Shown here: positions 1 to 5,733 of the stretch, one piece after another
Layout of the letters: the number at the start of each line of letters is the position of its first letter
How positions within the stretch are numbered: the first letter of the stretch is position 1
DNA from: Nitrospiraceae bacterium
GTDB lineage: Bacteria; Nitrospirota; Thermodesulfovibrionia; Thermodesulfovibrionales; UBA1546
Length of the DNA stretch: 5,733 nucleotides
NCBI GenBank assembly: GCA_003535475.1
Contig: DOHC01000035.1
Span: 1 to 5,733, forward strand
Direction: 5' to 3'
Position numbers and translations under genes: made by a program
The notes under the pieces: model-generated
The model's input: only the letters and a program-made list of their open reading frames with translations
Told to the model about the DNA's origin: nothing
Databases searched by the model: none

Positions 1-342
1 TTACCTAATTAGTGAGCATGTACACACAACCGGTTTGGCAATGTAGCCGTCAAACCACTCTCCGCCAAGCATATACCTTTCCTCTATCATTGCATATGCC
101 GTAAGAGCTATTATCGGTATCTTTGCAGTGAACTGTTCTGATTTAAGTATCTTTGCCGCCTTAACACCGTCCATCTTCGGCATCTGTATATCCATAAGTA
201 TGAGGTCAGGGATTTCCCTTTTAGCGGTTTCAACAGCTTCTTCGCCGTCCCTTGCAAGAACAGCGGTATATCCCCCGGATTCCACTATGAGCTTAAAAAG
301 CTTCAGATTATCTTTATTGTCCTCTACTATTAGTATTTTCAT
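1..342 (-). CDS. Stand-alone CheY-like response regulator receiver, short C-terminus
   Basis: A 113-residue single-domain receiver that should accept a phosphoryl group from the kinase encoded just upstream. The acidic pair E7/D8, the phospho-acceptor D51 (in LILMDIQMP), the switch residue T81 (ALTA) and K103 (IAKP) are all present, and the T81-K103 spacing of 22 matches CheY. There is no DNA-binding or enzymatic output domain, so it probably acts through protein contact or as a phosphorelay intermediate (inference). Only about ten residues follow K103 (PVVCTCSLIR), against roughly twenty in CheY, so helix alpha5 is mostly missing and its tail does not resemble the usual amphipathic helix. 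The ATG overlaps the kinase stop as ATGA, indicating translational coupling. The stop codon is at the very edge of the window, so what follows is unknown. The family call is secure; the partner is inferred from adjacency. Confidence 0.93.
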   Translation of the reverse strand: MKILIVEDNKDNLKLFKLIVESGGYTAVLARDGEEAVETAKREIPDLILMDIQMPKMDGVKAAKILKSEQFTAKIPIIALTAYAMIEERYMLGGEWFDGYIAKPVVCTCSLIR

Positions 343-3296
343 TTCCTCACCGGTATTGCAAATATAAACCTGCTTCCCTTTCCTTTCTCGCTCTCAACCC
401 AAATCCTCCCTCCATGAAGTTCAACAATCTTCTTGCTGATGCTGAGTCCCAGCCCTGTGCCTTCGTATTTCTTTGTAAGCGTAGATTCAAGCTGCTGGAA
501 CGGCTGAAAGAGTTTCTTCTGGTCTTCCTGAGAAATGCCGATACCTGTGTCCTCAATGGAGATTTCGATTTCATCGAAATCTCCGAGTTCCTCACTCCTA
601 ACTCGTCGCGCAGCGATGCGCACCGAGCCTCCGTCATCCGTAAACTTGAAGGCATTTCCGAGAAGATTCAGGAGCACCTGCTTTATCTTCACAGCATCAG
701 CATTCACAAACCCTATATCATCAGATATATCAGAAATAAATTTTATCCTATGCTTTATAGCCTTCTCCTTAAACATCAGCATACTTCCCTGAATAAGTTC
801 CTTAATCTCAAATTCGCTTAACTCAAGTTCCATCCTGCCTGCCTCTATCTTTGAGAGGTCAAGTATATCATTTATAAGCCGCAAAAGATGTTTCCCACTT
901 CTCCATATATCCTGAATATATTCTTTCTGCACATCCGTGATATCTCCTGCCAGTCCTTCAGTCAGAACCTCTGAAAATCCTATAACTGAATTCAACGGCG
1001 TCCTTAATTCATGCGACATATTTGCAAGGAATTCTGATTTTACCCTGTTTGCGTCCTCTGCCTGAAGTTTTGTCTCCTCGAGTTCCTTTGTCCTTTTCAT
1101 CACTTTTTCCTCAAGCCCTTCAAACAGCCATTTGTTTTTAATGGCACTGGCAGCCTGATTTGTAAAGACCTGAAATAATTTTATCCTTTCACCTGTAAAA
1201 AACATGGGCTCGCCGCTATAGAAATTGACAACACCGATTAATTTGCCCTCGGCGCTTAACATCGGGACTGCCAGAGAGGAACGATAGCCTCTCTTCATAT
1301 CCTCTTTCTTGCATAAAGCACACAAGGAGGCTGTCTCTATATCATTTACCGCATATGCCTTTTTTGTCTTTATAGCCGCACCTGTTGCACACACCGCTTG
1401 AGGATCATTCAGATTAAACCTTACACTTGAGAGATAACCATCCTCAAAGCCTGCATGTGCAACAGGCTTAACATCAAAGCTGCCTTCTTCAATTAAGCCG
1501 AGCCATGCCATTTTTAACCCAAAGTTCCTCACAGCAATATCACATATAACATCATAGGTAGTAGTAGTAGTAGTAGTAAGAATCACATTGGATGCATCAG
1601 CCAATGCCAGTAATTCTTTGCTGTGTTGCCTTAAACCTTCCTCTGCAAGTTTACGCTCTGTTACGTCCAGAACTGTTCCACCCATTTTAATAGGCTTGCC
1701 GGACTCATCAAAGGTCACCTCTGCCTGTTCGTGGATAATGCGTTCAGCGCCGTCAGGCAAAACAATACGGTGGTCAATGCTGTAAGGTTTCCCCTCATAT
1801 AAAGCTTCATTGACTGATTTTTGAACAAAATCCCTGTCATGGGGATGGACTAAATTTAAAAACGCCTCGTATGTCACTCCGAACTCCTGCGGACTTAATC
1901 CAAAAATGCGGTAAATCTCATCTGACCAGTGCAGCGTGTTCTTAACTATATCCCAATCCCAGTTTCCAAGGCTGGCGATTCTCTGGGCTTCGCGCAGTTT
2001 GGCTTCGCTTTGTTGAGTTTTTTCATAGCTGATAACATTCTGCAGAGAGACAGAGATAATGTCAGTGATTGATTTGTACATCTCTATCTCCCTGTCAGAG
2101 AGCTTTATCCCCGCCGACCGATAGAGACAAAGGACTCCTAACATTTTATCTCTTGATTTCAGCGGAAGAGCTATATGCCCGTGCTTTTTAACGTCAGGAT
2201 ATGTCTTTGTATGTCTTTTGTCCTCTTCACTGTTCTCAGACAGAATGATTTCATCTTTTTCAACGCAGAGTCCGCAGAGACATTCTCCATAAGGCACAGT
2301 GGAACAAAGCCCTGCATGTTCCTCACTGAAATTGTAGGATACTATGAGCCTCGGGGTCTTTGTATCCTCATCGCATAAAAATATTGCTCCACCTTTCTCC
2401 AGAGAAAGGGATTCAAGACGGAGTATCGCATTTAAGACTCTGTCAAGCATGACTTCGAGTTTGAGTGATTGCCTTGCCGCAATTGAGATCTCATTCAATA
2501 CACTGAGCTCATGGAGGTGTTCTGTGTCCTTTTTGAAGAGAAAGCTCAAAGACTGGGCCATATCATTGAATGTCTTACTGAGTGCTCCGATCTCATCAAC
2601 CGTTTTTACCTCAGCACTTACATCAAACCTTCCTCCTTTTATTAACTCTGCCGCATTCTTGAGTTTCCACACAGGCTTGATAATGCTGCGCCTTACATAA
2701 ATTACAACAAAGACTGATGCAATAAGGAAAAGTCCTAATACAGAAAACTTGAGGGCATTGAAATCCTCTATCTCTTCCTCATGATTCCTCTCAAGTGATT
2801 TCGCAAAGGCATCTACATCCTTAAGGTTGCCGCGCACGGCAGCGTGGCATTTCACACATGCCTCATTTCTTCTTTCAGGGGGAAGCTCTTTTATACTAAG
2901 AAGGACCGGTTTTTGTGTTTTCTGCCATAGATTAACCAATGCATTAAGCTGTGAGATTGAATCCTTATAATGTTCATCAAGAGGTATTAGTCCGAGTTCC
3001 TCGCTTCCGCCCCTCAGGCTGTAAAGCACATCTTCATATTCAGCTATTGCACTATTAAATACATTCCTGAATTTTTCTTTTTCTTCAGAGGGCGACAGTG
3101 GGTCAAGCATACCTTTTGTGCTGTACATCATCTTCATCGCCAGCGTTCCCTGTCTGCCGGCAATATTAATCCTTGCAGCCTCGCCTTTTATATGGCTGGT
3201 AAATTTGGCATCTATATAGAAATACAGAGCAAGGATTACAAACATTATCAGACTGATGAAGATAAATTTTGCGGTAAGGGAACGGAATCTAAACAT
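339..3296 (-). CDS. Membrane sensor histidine kinase: PilJ/NarX-like periplasmic domain with CxxCH, HAMP-GAF-PAS-GAF-HisKA-HATPase
   Basis: A 985-residue inner-membrane sensor kinase. Visible order: TM1 about 11-28; a helical periplasmic region 29-183 beginning with a PilJ/NarX-type segment (INIAGRQGTLAMKMM, 43-57) and carrying a c-type haem motif CVKCH at 147-151; TM2 about 184-201; HAMP about 202-253; GAF about 262-425, with cysteines at 331, 339, 341 and 344; PAS with PAC-like end about 433-550; second GAF about 562-722, with C659 and C662; coiled coil 725-755; HisKA with phospho-acceptor H762 (SHELRTP); HATPase_c with N-box N881, G1 DTGIG 916-920, F-box around LFQPF 929-933 and G2 GTGLGL 946-951. 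All catalytic boxes are intact and there is no attached receiver. The start is set by AAGGAG 7 nt upstream, and the next gene's ATG overlaps its TGA. The signal is not known; the haem motif suggests redox, O2 or NO sensing (inference). The N-terminal family could also be described as a Tll0287/DUF3365-like haem sensor. Confidence 0.95.
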   Translation of the reverse strand: MFRFRSLTAKFIFISLIMFVILALYFYIDAKFTSHIKGEAARINIAGRQGTLAMKMMYSTKGMLDPLSPSEEKEKFRNVFNSAIAEYEDVLYSLRGGSEELGLIPLDEHYKDSISQLNALVNLWQKTQKPVLLSIKELPPERRNEACVKCHAAVRGNLKDVDAFAKSLERNHEEEIEDFNALKFSVLGLFLIASVFVVIYVRRSIIKPVWKLKNAAELIKGGRFDVSAEVKTVDEIGALSKTFNDMAQSLSFLFKKDTEHLHELSVLNEISIAARQSLKLEVMLDRVLNAILRLESLSLEKGGAIFLCDEDTKTPRLIVSYNFSEEHAGLCSTVPYGECLCGLCVEKDEIILSENSEEDKRHTKTYPDVKKHGHIALPLKSRDKMLGVLCLYRSAGIKLSDREIEMYKSITDIISVSLQNVISYEKTQQSEAKLREAQRIASLGNWDWDIVKNTLHWSDEIYRIFGLSPQEFGVTYEAFLNLVHPHDRDFVQKSVNEALYEGKPYSIDHRIVLPDGAERIIHEQAEVTFDESGKPIKMGGTVLDVTERKLAEEGLRQHSKELLALADASNVILTTTTTTTYDVICDIAVRNFGLKMAWLGLIEEGSFDVKPVAHAGFEDGYLSSVRFNLNDPQAVCATGAAIKTKKAYAVNDIETASLCALCKKEDMKRGYRSSLAVPMLSAEGKLIGVVNFYSGEPMFFTGERIKLFQVFTNQAASAIKNKWLFEGLEEKVMKRTKELEETKLQAEDANRVKSEFLANMSHELRTPLNSVIGFSEVLTEGLAGDITDVQKEYIQDIWRSGKHLLRLINDILDLSKIEAGRMELELSEFEIKELIQGSMLMFKEKAIKHRIKFISDISDDIGFVNADAVKIKQVLLNLLGNAFKFTDDGGSVRIAARRVRSEELGDFDEIEISIEDTGIGISQEDQKKLFQPFQQLESTLTKKYEGTGLGLSISKKIVELHGGRIWVESEKGKGSRFIFAIPVRK
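345..351 (-). promoter_or_regulatory. Shine-Dalgarno site of the receiver gene, inside the kinase 3' end
   Basis: On the minus strand GGTGAGG lies 2 nt before the receiver ATG (GGTGA with a 4-nt gap). It overlaps the last kinase codons, and the two genes share ATGA. This supports coupled translation and a matched kinase-to-receiver ratio. The spacing is short, so re-initiation by ribosomes finishing the kinase is likely important. Confidence 0.6.
558..584. repeat. Perfect 12-bp inverted repeat with 3-nt loop inside the kinase ATPase domain
   Basis: Arms GGAGATTTCGAT (558-569) and ATCGAAATCTCC (573-584) are perfect reverse complements around the loop TTC. The element encodes kinase residues 905-913 (GDFDEIEIS), just before the G1 box. 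A second smaller hairpin, GCGCA-gcga-TGCGC, lies at 608-621. With no run of T or A after it, it does not look like an intrinsic terminator. It may be a chance result of the acidic codons. Confidence 0.7.
1558..1578. repeat. Trinucleotide microsatellite (GTA)7, coding for poly-Thr in the kinase
   Basis: Seven GTA units on the plus strand. On the coding strand they read as six ACT codons followed by ACC, giving seven threonines (residues 574-580) in the linker or first strand at the start of the second GAF domain. Length change by slippage would stay in frame and alter only the number of threonines. Confidence 0.9.
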
Positions 3297-3457
3297 TAAC
3301 TAACTCCTTTTTCATAGAGACATGCCTTCAAAGCCTTTTCGCCGCTTTGCCGGGAGTGAAAGCAGTTCCATTCATAATTCCTGTCTTCAAGGCTGTCTTT
3401 TGCAGCCTTAAGGTCAGCCTCTGCCTGCTTTAACCACTTAATAATAATCTTTCTCAT
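3296..3457 (-). pseudogene. N-terminal fragment of a HEPN-domain protein (53 codons)
   Basis: A small ORF, 53 residues, starting ATG AGA AAG with AAAGG 7 nt upstream. The pattern KWLKQAEADLKAAKDSL ... YEWNCFHSRQSGEKALKA closely follows the first two helices of HEPN domains (typically W..QAe.DL.aA......Y.waCF.aQQAaEKALKA). It stops after CLYEKGVS, whereas HEPN domains run to about 120-130 residues and carry an R-x4-6-H motif in the missing half, so the RNase-type active site is absent. No partner nucleotidyltransferase (MNT) gene is visible. Reading past the TAA in the same frame gives no HEPN-like sequence, so the truncation looks like a deletion or recombination junction rather than a point mutation. 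It sits 10 bp after the hemerythrin stop and overlaps the kinase start by 1 nt. It may survive only as a leader that couples kinase translation (inference). Confidence 0.65.
3304..3309 (-). promoter_or_regulatory. Shine-Dalgarno site of the sensor kinase
   Basis: AAGGAG on the minus strand, 7 nt before the kinase ATG at 3296. It lies within the last codons of the HEPN fragment, whose TAA shares one base with the kinase ATG (TAATG). It fixes the kinase start and suggests coupling to translation of the fragment. Confidence 0.8.
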
Positions 3458-3467
3458 AAAGAAACCT

Positions 3468-3878
3468 TTACATGTCTATTTTTGTCTTTAAGAACGCACC
3501 CATAGTTTTATCAATCCTGCGAATATGATTTAATATCCAGTCAACCAATAAGTGATTTGTACGTATAATTACCTGGATTGCGGAGCTCTCTTCCTGTAGT
3601 TGTTTCTTTAAATCAGTAAAATCTTTTATGAACCCTAAATGTTGTGCCTTGTGGGTGGAGTATCCATGGTAGTTATACCTCTGCATATATTCCTCTTCTG
3701 CGCTGAAATGTGTAATGACATAGTCCTCTAAGAATTGTACTGTTTTGCCGACCTCTTCTCTACCCTTACCCTGATTACATGCATCGAGCAGGGAATTAAT
3801 CCTCCTGAAGAGCTCTTTATGCTGATTGTCAATTTCATCGCTGCCTGTTGATAGATCTTGCGTCTACTCTATTGCCAT
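3468..3878 (-). pseudogene. Bacteriohemerythrin with an in-frame amber codon at position 5
   Basis: A 136-codon reading frame matching the usual bacteriohemerythrin length. Translation starts MAIE, then TAG (3864-3866), then TQDLSTGSDEIDNQHKELF, exactly the family opening in which this position is Trp (MAIEW...). A single TGG-to-TAG change explains it. The rest is intact and all seven di-iron ligands are present: H20, H57, E61, H76, H80, H118 and D123. GAGAGG lies 4 nt before the ATG. Between the TAG and Met65 there is no ATG, GTG or TTG in frame, and a start at Met65 (72 residues) would lose H20, H57 and E61 and could not build the diiron site. Known role of the family: cytoplasmic binding of O2, and in some cases NO, in an all-helical four-helix bundle. 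It leads the HEPN-kinase-receiver run. The options are a very recent pseudogene, a sequence error, or amber read-through; I cannot separate these from the sequence. Confidence 0.85.
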
Positions 3879-3882
3879 GTTT

Positions 3883-3888
3883 CCTCTC
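3883..3888 (-). promoter_or_regulatory. Shine-Dalgarno site of the hemerythrin reading frame
   Basis: GAGAGG on the minus strand with a 4-nt gap to the ATG at 3878. An in-frame TGA lies shortly upstream, so this is the natural start. It shows that the ATG four codons before the amber codon is the genuine ancestral start and not an artefact. Confidence 0.6.
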
Positions 3889-3936
3889 TTTCATGCATTG
3901 ATGATTGTCACCCTTCACCCCTTCGAACTTTCTACC

Positions 3937-3963
3937 GGATTCTTCGCTTCGCTCAGAATGACA
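3937..3963. repeat. Probable short interspersed repeat (GATTCTTCGCTTCGCTCAGAATGACA type)
   Basis: This 27-bp block, read in reverse as TGTCATTCTGAGCGAAGCG followed by AAGAATCC, strongly resembles a short sequence I recall as widely scattered between genes in many bacterial genomes and metagenome bins. It has ATTCT/AGAAT ends that can pair and an internal TCGCTTCGC direct repeat. Only one copy is in this window, so repetitiveness is recalled, not shown here. Confidence 0.45.
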
Positions 3964-3979
3964 TTTTAGTGTTTTCAAG

Positions 3980-4057
3980 TCACCTTTCGTAAACTATATC
4001 ACAAGGCTCACAACCCTCGGACTCCGATTTTATGGTAAGGGACTTGAATTTAAGCAT
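3980..4057 (-). pseudogene. Relic of a sensor-kinase start (25-codon ORF)
   Basis: A 25-codon ORF opening MLKFKSLTIK, close to the MFRFRSLTAK opening of the sensor kinase. At the DNA level 4034-4057 matches 3273-3296 at 19 of 24 bases, and 24 of 31 when extended to 4027/3266. After about ten residues the similarity ends, the hydrophobic TM1 is missing, and the ORF stops at 3980-3982 after a short hydrophilic tail containing CEPC. No good Shine-Dalgarno precedes it. I read it as the leftover 5' end of a related membrane sensor gene, or one end of an imperfect duplication, not a functional peptide. A conserved membrane-entry motif arrived at by chance is possible but less likely given the base-level match. 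Confidence 0.45.
3993..4001 (-). promoter_or_regulatory. Weak candidate extended -10 promoter for the hemerythrin operon
   Basis: TGATATAGT on the minus strand fits an extended -10 (TGn plus TATAGT, 5 of 6 to TATAAT). No acceptable -35 hexamer lies 16-18 bp upstream. If used, the leader before the hemerythrin ATG would be about 110 nt. It lies inside the relic ORF, so it could be coincidence. Confidence 0.2.
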
Positions 4058-4079
4058 TCAGGTTAACATTCTTAAAATA

Positions 4080-5733
4080 TCATCCGTTCTTTAGCCTGTC
4101 AGGCTTGAATACGACAACTGCCAGCGGCGGCAATGTTATGCTTATAGAATGAGGCCTTCCACTCCATGAAATATCCTCTGATAAAATACCGCCTGCATTT
4201 CCTGTATTACTCCCTCCGTATCCGGCAGAATCACTGTTTAAAATCTCTTTATATAAACCCGCATCAGGCACGCCTATCCTGTAATTATATCTTGGCGCTG
4301 GAGTAAAGTTGCACACAAACACAAGAAAATCTTCAGCCTTTTTCCCCTTTCTTATAAATGATATTACGCTCTGCTCTGTATCGTGAAAATCTATCCACTC
4401 AAAACCTGAATAACTGAAATCAACCTCATATAGCGGCAGCTCTGTCCTGTAAAGCCTGTTCAGGTCTCTTACATAATGCCGAAGCTTTTGATGAGGCTCA
4501 TACTGAAGCAGGTGCCAGTCAAGGCTGTGGTCAAAGTCCCATTCATCCCACTGCCCGAACTCGCCTCCCATAAAAAGCAATTTCTTCCCCGGATGTCCGT
4601 ACATGAAACCATACAGCAGTCTCAGGTTTGCGAACTTCTGCCACATGTCTCCGGGCATCTTGCCGAGCATTGAACTCTTCCCGTGCACAACCTCATCATG
4701 AGAAAGGACGAGCATAAAATTCTCCGTGAAGGCATAAAGAAGGCTGAACGTAAGATTGCCGTGGTGATGCTTCCTGTAAACAGGGTCTTTTGAAAAATAC
4801 TCAAGAATGTCATGCATCCACCCCATATTCCACTTAAGGCTGAAGCCAAGACCGCCGAGATGCGTTGGCCTTGATACACCTGTCCATGCAGTTGATTCCT
4901 CTGCAATCGTGAGGATGCCCTGATGATGCCGGTGAACAATTTCGTTAAAGCTTTTCAGAAAATCTATTGCCTCAAGGTTTTCCCTGCCGCCAAAAACATT
5001 GGGAACCCACTCGCCTTCTTTTTTTGAATAATCAAGGTAAATCATTGAGGCAACAGCATCAACACGCAAACCGTCTATGTGATACTTTTCGAGCCAGAAG
5101 AGCGCGCTTGATATTAAAAAATTTCTTACCTCATTTCTTCCATAGTTAAATATCAGCGTGCCCCAGTCTTTGTGCTCGCTTTTCCTCGGGTCTGCATGTT
5201 CATAGAGCGCTGTGCCGTCAAAATATCCAAGCCCATGCGCATCTTTTGGAAAATGTGCTGGAACCCAGTCAAGGATAACCCCGATATTGTTCTGGTGGCA
5301 TTTATCAATAAAATACATAAAGTCTTCAGGCGCGCCGTGTCTGCTTGTAGGAGCAAAATACCCTACTGTCTGGTAGCCCCACGAAGCGTCCAGAGGATGC
5401 TCTGTTACAGGCATGAGTTCAATATGGGTATATCCCATTTCCTTTACATAGCCAATCAGTTTATCAGCAAGCTCTCTGTAAGTAAGGAAACGGTTTTCTT
5501 CCTCCGGCACACGCATCCATGAGCCGAGGTGCGCCTCATAAAGAGAGACAGGAGAGTCAAACCAGTTTTTTCTTGAGCGCATTTCAAGCCATTCGCTGTC
5601 ATTCCATCGGTATCTGTCTATGTCATATACGACAGATGCGCTTTTGGGCCTGGCCTCAAAATAAAACGCATAGGGGTCCGCCTTCAGAAAGATTTCACCG
5701 GACTTTGACTTTATCTCAAACTTATAAACTTCT
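4080..5733 (-). CDS. glgB: 1,4-alpha-glucan branching enzyme (GlgB), 5' end outside the window
   Basis: The last 550 residues of a GH13 branching enzyme, which cuts alpha-1,4 glucan chains and re-attaches them by alpha-1,6 links in cytoplasmic glycogen synthesis. The frame is open to the window edge (first full codon at 5732), so the ATG at 5580-5582 is internal, not the start; about 80 to 180 N-terminal residues are probably missing. The visible start (EVYKFEIKS...[11 protein letters not shown]) is the tail of the CBM48-type N-domain. Catalytic regions, numbered from the first visible residue: DWVPAHFP 155-162; DGLRVD with nucleophile D225; AEEST with acid/base E278; SHDEVVHGK with D346; [11 protein letters not shown] around 389-399. 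The C-terminal beta domain ends [16 protein letters not shown]. All key residues are intact and no frameshift is seen. It is probably an operon with other glg genes upstream, beyond the edge. Confidence 0.97.
   Translation of the reverse strand, partial: EVYKFEIKSKSGEIFLKADPYAFYFEARPKSASVVYDIDRYRWNDSEWLEMRSRKNWFDSPVSLYEAHLGSWMRVPEEENRFLTYRELADKLIGYVKEMGYTHIELMPVTEHPLDASWGYQTVGYFAPTSRHGAPEDFMYFIDKCHQNNIGVILDWVPAHFPKDAHGLGYFDGTALYEHADPRKSEHKDWGTLIFNYGRNEVRNFLISSALFWLEKYHIDGLRVDAVASMIYLDYSKKEGEWVPNVFGGRENLEAIDFLKSFNEIVHRHHQGILTIAEESTAWTGVSRPTHLGGLGFSLKWNMGWMHDILEYFSKDPVYRKHHHGNLTFSLLYAFTENFMLVLSHDEVVHGKSSMLGKMPGDMWQKFANLRLLYGFMYGHPGKKLLFMGGEFGQWDEWDFDHSLDWHLLQYEPHQKLRHYVRDLNRLYRTELPLYEVDFSYSGFEWIDFHDTEQSVISFIRKGKKAEDFLVFVCNFTPAPRYNYRIGVPDAGLYKEILNSDSAGYGGSNTGNAGGILSEDISWSGRPHSISITLPPLAVVVFKPDRLKNG

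Larger units (their letters stand above)
3879..4079. other. Intergenic region between glgB and the hemerythrin operon
   Basis: A 201-bp non-coding stretch with no credible full gene on either strand. It holds a kinase-like start relic (3980-4057), an 11-bp near-palindrome TCGGACTCCGA (4017-4027), a repeat-like block (3937-3963) and a loosely repetitive CACCCTTCACCCCTTC stretch (3910-3925). I found no hairpin followed by a T-run that would make a convincing intrinsic terminator for glgB. Confidence 0.6.

Noticed and set aside
414..821. 135-codon plus-strand ORF opposite the kinase ATPase domain
   Set aside because: It lies wholly antisense to conserved HisKA/HATPase motifs, has no Shine-Dalgarno or recognisable domain, and is a by-product of the kinase codon pattern. 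The other plus-strand ORFs opposite the kinase and glgB were rejected for the same reason.
3468..3686. A genuine 72-residue short hemerythrin-like protein starting at Met65
   Set aside because: The reading frame with clear hemerythrin sequence continues upstream to codon 1, and a start here would lose three of seven iron ligands.
3840..4060. Insertion sequence or attachment site between glgB and hemerythrin
   Set aside because: No transposase remnant, terminal inverted repeats, or tRNA end was found; only the kinase-start relic and one repeat-like block are visible.
4050..4075. Intrinsic terminator after glgB formed by TTAAG...CTTAA
   Set aside because: The stem is only 5 bp of A/T-rich sequence with a 16-nt loop and no T-run, so it is not a credible terminator.
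4622..4939. 105-codon minus-strand ORF within glgB
   Set aside because: It is a frame shadow of the glgB catalytic region with no start signal or known domain.
4080..5582. glgB starting at the ATG at 5580-5582
   Set aside because: The frame stays open upstream to the window edge and the extra 50 residues match the branching-enzyme N-domain, so this ATG is internal.

Overview
The window carries one strongly minus-strand gene block of moderate G+C, dense and largely bacterial in style. A multi-domain sensor kinase with a periplasmic c-type haem motif, a bacteriohemerythrin, a HEPN fragment and a glycogen branching enzyme suggest an anaerobic or microaerophilic environmental bacterium. Nitrospirota (Thermodesulfovibrio-like) or Desulfobacterota are the most natural guesses, but no marker gene settles this. 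No tRNA, rRNA, CRISPR array or transposase gene was seen.

Layout in transcription order (right to left): (1) 5733-4080, glycogen branching enzyme glgB, whose 5' end lies outside the window. (2) 4079-3879, a 201-bp gap holding a relic that resembles the first codons of the downstream kinase, a short element that looks like an interspersed repeat, and only a weak promoter candidate. (3) 3878-3468, a bacteriohemerythrin with all seven di-iron ligands but an in-frame amber codon at position 5, where the family has Trp. (4) 3457-3296, a 53-codon ORF that is the N-terminal part of a HEPN domain. (5) 3296-339, a 985-residue hybrid-free sensor histidine kinase (PilJ/NarX-like periplasmic region with CxxCH, HAMP, GAF, PAS, GAF, HisKA, HATPase_c). 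(6) 342-1, a stand-alone CheY-like receiver with a shortened C-terminus.

Items 3 to 6 look like one transcription unit: the gaps are 10 bp (hemerythrin to HEPN), a 1-nt overlap TAATG (HEPN to kinase) and a 4-nt overlap ATGA (kinase to receiver), and each start has its own Shine-Dalgarno sequence. The inferred theme is sensing of oxygen, NO or redox state: hemerythrin binds O2 or NO in the cytoplasm, the kinase probably carries a periplasmic haem c, and the receiver takes the phosphoryl group. glgB is probably a separate metabolic unit.

The most notable points are genome-decay signals in a compact operon: a single-base amber lesion in an otherwise intact hemerythrin, a HEPN gene cut off exactly at the kinase start, and a second degenerate copy of the kinase start 760 bp upstream, so that the hemerythrin and HEPN genes lie between two imperfect direct repeats.
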